This document shows, in pieces, positions 14,804 to 16,401 of a stretch of DNA of 16,401 bases. Every line of letters begins with the position of its first letter. Within the stretch, counting starts at the first letter, position 1. Source of the DNA: Treponema sp. (GTDB lineage Bacteria; Spirochaetota; Spirochaetia; Treponematales; Breznakiellaceae). A model generated the notes under the pieces. The model was not told where the DNA came from, made no database searches, and saw only the letters and a list, made by a program, of their open reading frames with translations. Location: contig JAITNU010000091.1 in the NCBI GenBank assembly GCA_031290325.1, positions 1 to 16,401 on the forward strand. The letters run 5' to 3'. The position numbers and the translations under genes were made by a program.

Positions 14804-15199
14804 CGGTTGCCCTTTTCAGGCATCTGATACCAAAGAGCAAGTCCTGCAACCCGAAAGCAAGGAATGAATCCCCCGTCCGTATGTTACGCTTGACAACCCC
14901 TATAGCCACCAGCGCAAGAACCGCCGGGACAGACGCAGTCGGTCCCGATATTTCACGGGAACAGCCTACTACGAAAGGCGGATGGGGGCCGCGGTCGCCA
15001 TCCGCCGGGTGGGCGAGCCCGCCGGATTTCTGCCGTTTGCCCGTGGACGGTGGGCGAAACCACTTTTGGTTTTTTGATGCAGGTTGCTGTGGGGATAGAC
15101 GCGCTGCCGAGGGGGAGCTTTGAGACAACGCTGTATAAAGATGATGAGCAACGGCGCGGGTGATGAGGAATTTTGCCAGCCGGTAAGATTGTGGATAGC
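14804..15199. other. GC-rich intergenic segment with multiple inverted repeats; no convincing gene
   Basis: Open frames exist on both strands but have unlike-protein composition (rich in Arg, Pro, Gly, Ser), no good start sites and no recognised family. The segment instead holds stems: CGGGAC/GTCCCG (14925-14930 with 14942-14947), an alternative TCCCG/CGGGA (14943-14947 with 14956-14960), a perfect 9-bp GGCGGATGG/CCATCCGCC (14977-14985 with 14998-15006), GGTGGG/CCCGCC with one G-T pair (around 15009-15023), and TTTGCCC/GGGC-G-AAA (15036-15042 with 15052-15059). It may be a dispersed repeat, a structured RNA or a remnant of inserted DNA; the sequence alone does not decide. Confidence 0.5.
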
Positions 15200-15240
15200 T
15201 TGACAAGTTTTTTTGCCGATAATATAATCATAATTGTCAA
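15200..15240 (+). promoter_or_regulatory. Consensus sigma70 promoter framed by a 7-bp inverted repeat
   Basis: TTGACA (15200-15205), a 17-base spacer and TATAAT (15223-15228) match the sigma70 consensus exactly, with an expected start near 15235. TTGACAA (15200-15206) and TTGTCAA (15234-15240) form a perfect inverted repeat covering the -35 box and the start site, a geometry typical of a repressor site. It would drive the truncated ATPase and possibly the chemoreceptor downstream. Confidence 0.78.
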
Positions 15241-15340
15241 TCGAAAGGCAAAAAAGATGGCAAAATATCAAATTTTGCCCCTAAAAACCACAGGAGATAG
15301 CTATTGCAGTATGTTTTTAATAAACGAAACGGGAGAAACG

Positions 15341-15757
15341 ATGACGACTTTAGAACATTTGACCATAACAAATTTCAGAGGATTTGATTCTCTTGAAATA
15401 GATGATTTTTCCAAAATAAATCTCTTTGTTGGAAAGAATAACTCAGGAAAGTCTTCAATTCCTGAGTCAATATTTCTCCTTATAGGAATGTCCAACCCCA
15501 TACTTCCAAATATGATAAATCAGATTCGTGGATTAAATATCAATACAGTAAAACAACCCGGTTATCTATTTCATAATCTTTCAGACGAAAATAAACCGTT
15601 ATTTTCTGCAAGATTCAGTGATTCTTCCGAAAGATTGTTAAAATTAGAGGCAAAATATAAGCAGCATGAATCTATCAGCAATAATGCTTCAATATCCAAG
15701 TCTGAATTGATAGAGCTGGATTTAAATTTTCAGGAGATGAAGCGTCTTTGGCGCTAA
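15341..15757 (+). CDS. Truncated AAA/OLD-like ATPase (N-terminal fragment)
   Basis: A 138-residue open frame holding only the N-terminus of a RecF/OLD-type AAA ATPase: LEHLTITNFRGFDSLEIDDF (4-23), the strand INLFVG, the Walker A motif GKNNSGKSS and IFLLIGMSNPILP. The signature, Walker B and C-terminal (Toprim) regions expected in a family usually over 350 residues are absent; the frame ends at QEMKRLWR, 27 bp before the chemoreceptor start. After Walker A it reads SSIPESI, where a Leu is usual instead of Pro. ATG 15341 is preferred for GGGAG 5 bases upstream and because family proteins start here; an in-frame ATG at 15257 with AAAGG upstream would add 28 residues. OLD-like ATPases often belong to mobile or defence loci, but this remnant is probably inactive. 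Confidence 0.7.
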   Translation: MTTLEHLTITNFRGFDSLEIDDFSKINLFVGKNNSGKSSIPESIFLLIGMSNPILPNMINQIRGLNINTVKQPGYLFHNLSDENKPLFSARFSDSSERLLKLEAKYKQHESISNNASISKSELIELDLNFQEMKRLWR

Positions 15758-15784
15758 AAAATCTTATGATGGGAATGAAAAGCT

Positions 15785-16401
15785 ATGAAAACTTTTAGAA
15801 AGCCTTCTCTTACGAGCTTGTTTATCGTTATTTGTGTAACGATGATCCTGTTTATCACGGTATCAGTATCGCTCATTTTTTTTATAAACCTCCATGCTAT
15901 TTCATATAAACAGCTTGAAAGCACCACAAAAGGAAATATCGTCCGTTTGCAGGATAAGGTCATGGCGATGCTGAATGATCATGCTAATATGGCGCGTTAC
16001 ACAGCAGCGGGGATCGCCTTTTATATGGAGCAGGAGGAGGCTGATTCAGAAGAATTGCAGGTCTATTTCAAACGGACGGCAGATACCCTGTCGGACGTCT
16101 CTTTCCTTTCGTATTTTAATAATATTGTCTGGGATCAGGAGGGAGGCTTCTTTGTTACCTCCCCTGGGTTTATTCCCTCTGCCGGTTATGACCACACGCA
16201 ACGGTCATGGTTCATTGACGCAAAAAATGCCCAGGGACACATTGCGTACAGCGAACCCTATAAGGAGGCATCCACGGGAATCATAACCATAGCCATTTCA
16301 ATGATCGTTTATGATAACCGGGGACAAGATATAGGGGTCGTCTCGGTGGAAGTTACGGTGAATTCCCTCGAAACCATGATCCAAAGCAACGCTGCATCCA
16401 A
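15785..16401 (+). CDS. Methyl-accepting chemotaxis protein, N-terminal dCache sensor part (runs off the window)
   Basis: The first 205 codons are visible. A basic N-terminus (MKTFRKP) and a long membrane helix (about residues 10-38) are followed by a helix (40-80) and a periplasmic dCache-type sensor: VYFKRTADTLSDVSFLSYF, then QRSWFIDAKN (139-148), AYSEPYKEASTGIITIAISMIVYDNRGQDIGVVSVEV (154-190). The R-x-W-F and PYKEASTG segments recall ligand-pocket positions of amino-acid-sensing dCache domains, though with Glu where Asp is common; ligand choice is inference. The HAMP and signalling domains would lie beyond 16401 and are not seen. The start at 15785 has only a weak upstream purine stretch. 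It follows the ATPase remnant by 27 bp and may use its promoter. Confidence 0.85.
   Translation, partial: MKTFRKPSLTSLFIVICVTMILFITVSVSLIFFINLHAISYKQLESTTKGNIVRLQDKVMAMLNDHANMARYTAAGIAFYMEQEEADSEELQVYFKRTADTLSDVSFLSYFNNIVWDQEGGFFVTSPGFIPSAGYDHTQRSWFIDAKNAQGHIAYSEPYKEASTGIITIAISMIVYDNRGQDIGVVSVEVTVNSLETMIQSNAAS

Noticed and set aside
14754..15206. A 150-codon minus-strand open frame
   Set aside because: It overlaps the end of the XRE gene, is rich in Pro/Ser/Arg, has no ribosome-binding site or family signature, and runs through the inverted-repeat segment.

Overview
The window looks like a chromosomal piece of a spirochaete, most likely a host-associated Treponema of the termite-gut type. 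This is inferred from the style of the lipoprotein signal peptide (lipobox LVFAGC), the secreted formylglycine-generating-enzyme-like (SUMF1) protein, the small XRE regulators, a family B DNA polymerase and a dCache chemoreceptor. No rRNA or tRNA gene, transposase, CRISPR array or prophage module was seen. Base composition is patchy: 1620-4206 and 15200-15785 are visibly AT-rich, while 4300-12100 and about 14880-15180 are GC-rich, which suggests a mosaic of core and imported DNA.

Layout. 1-1615 (minus strand): an XRE regulator, a multi-pass membrane protein and an MgtC/SapB-family protein cut by the window edge. 1761-4206 (plus): an AT-rich pair, a membrane-anchored SGNH-like protein overlapping an AlgI-type MBOAT O-acyltransferase, behind a strong sigma70-like promoter divergent from the XRE gene; together they probably acylate an envelope or extracellular glycan. 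4277-4672 (plus): a small PPOX-type flavin-binding protein. 4669-5859 (minus): a membrane family 2 glycosyltransferase, overlapping the PPOX gene tail to tail by 4 bp. 5973-9543 (plus): a two-gene unit of exported proteins, first a duplicated CsgG/TolB-like domain fused to a catalytically dead SUMF1 domain, then a von Willebrand A protein with a DUF2135-like domain inserted inside the VWA fold. The second gene ends in three 21-bp hairpin units. 9550-12108 (minus): family B DNA polymerase with proofreading and polymerase motifs intact.

12131-12418 is a decayed PD-(D/E)XK-like gene followed by a strong terminator. 12661-14268 (minus) is a repeat-rich lipoprotein (four InlB-type repeats, two FN3 domains), divergent from a second XRE regulator at 14483. 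About 14804-15199 holds no convincing gene but several GC-rich inverted repeats. A consensus promoter framed by an inverted repeat then leads to a truncated AAA/OLD-like ATPase (15341-15757) and the start of a methyl-accepting chemotaxis protein running off the end.

Most worth a second look: the covarying 21-bp hairpin units at 9461-9538, the domain-in-domain VWA protein with its pseudo-FGE partner, the mosaic 240-bp repeats in the lipoprotein gene, and the structured segment at 14925-15060.
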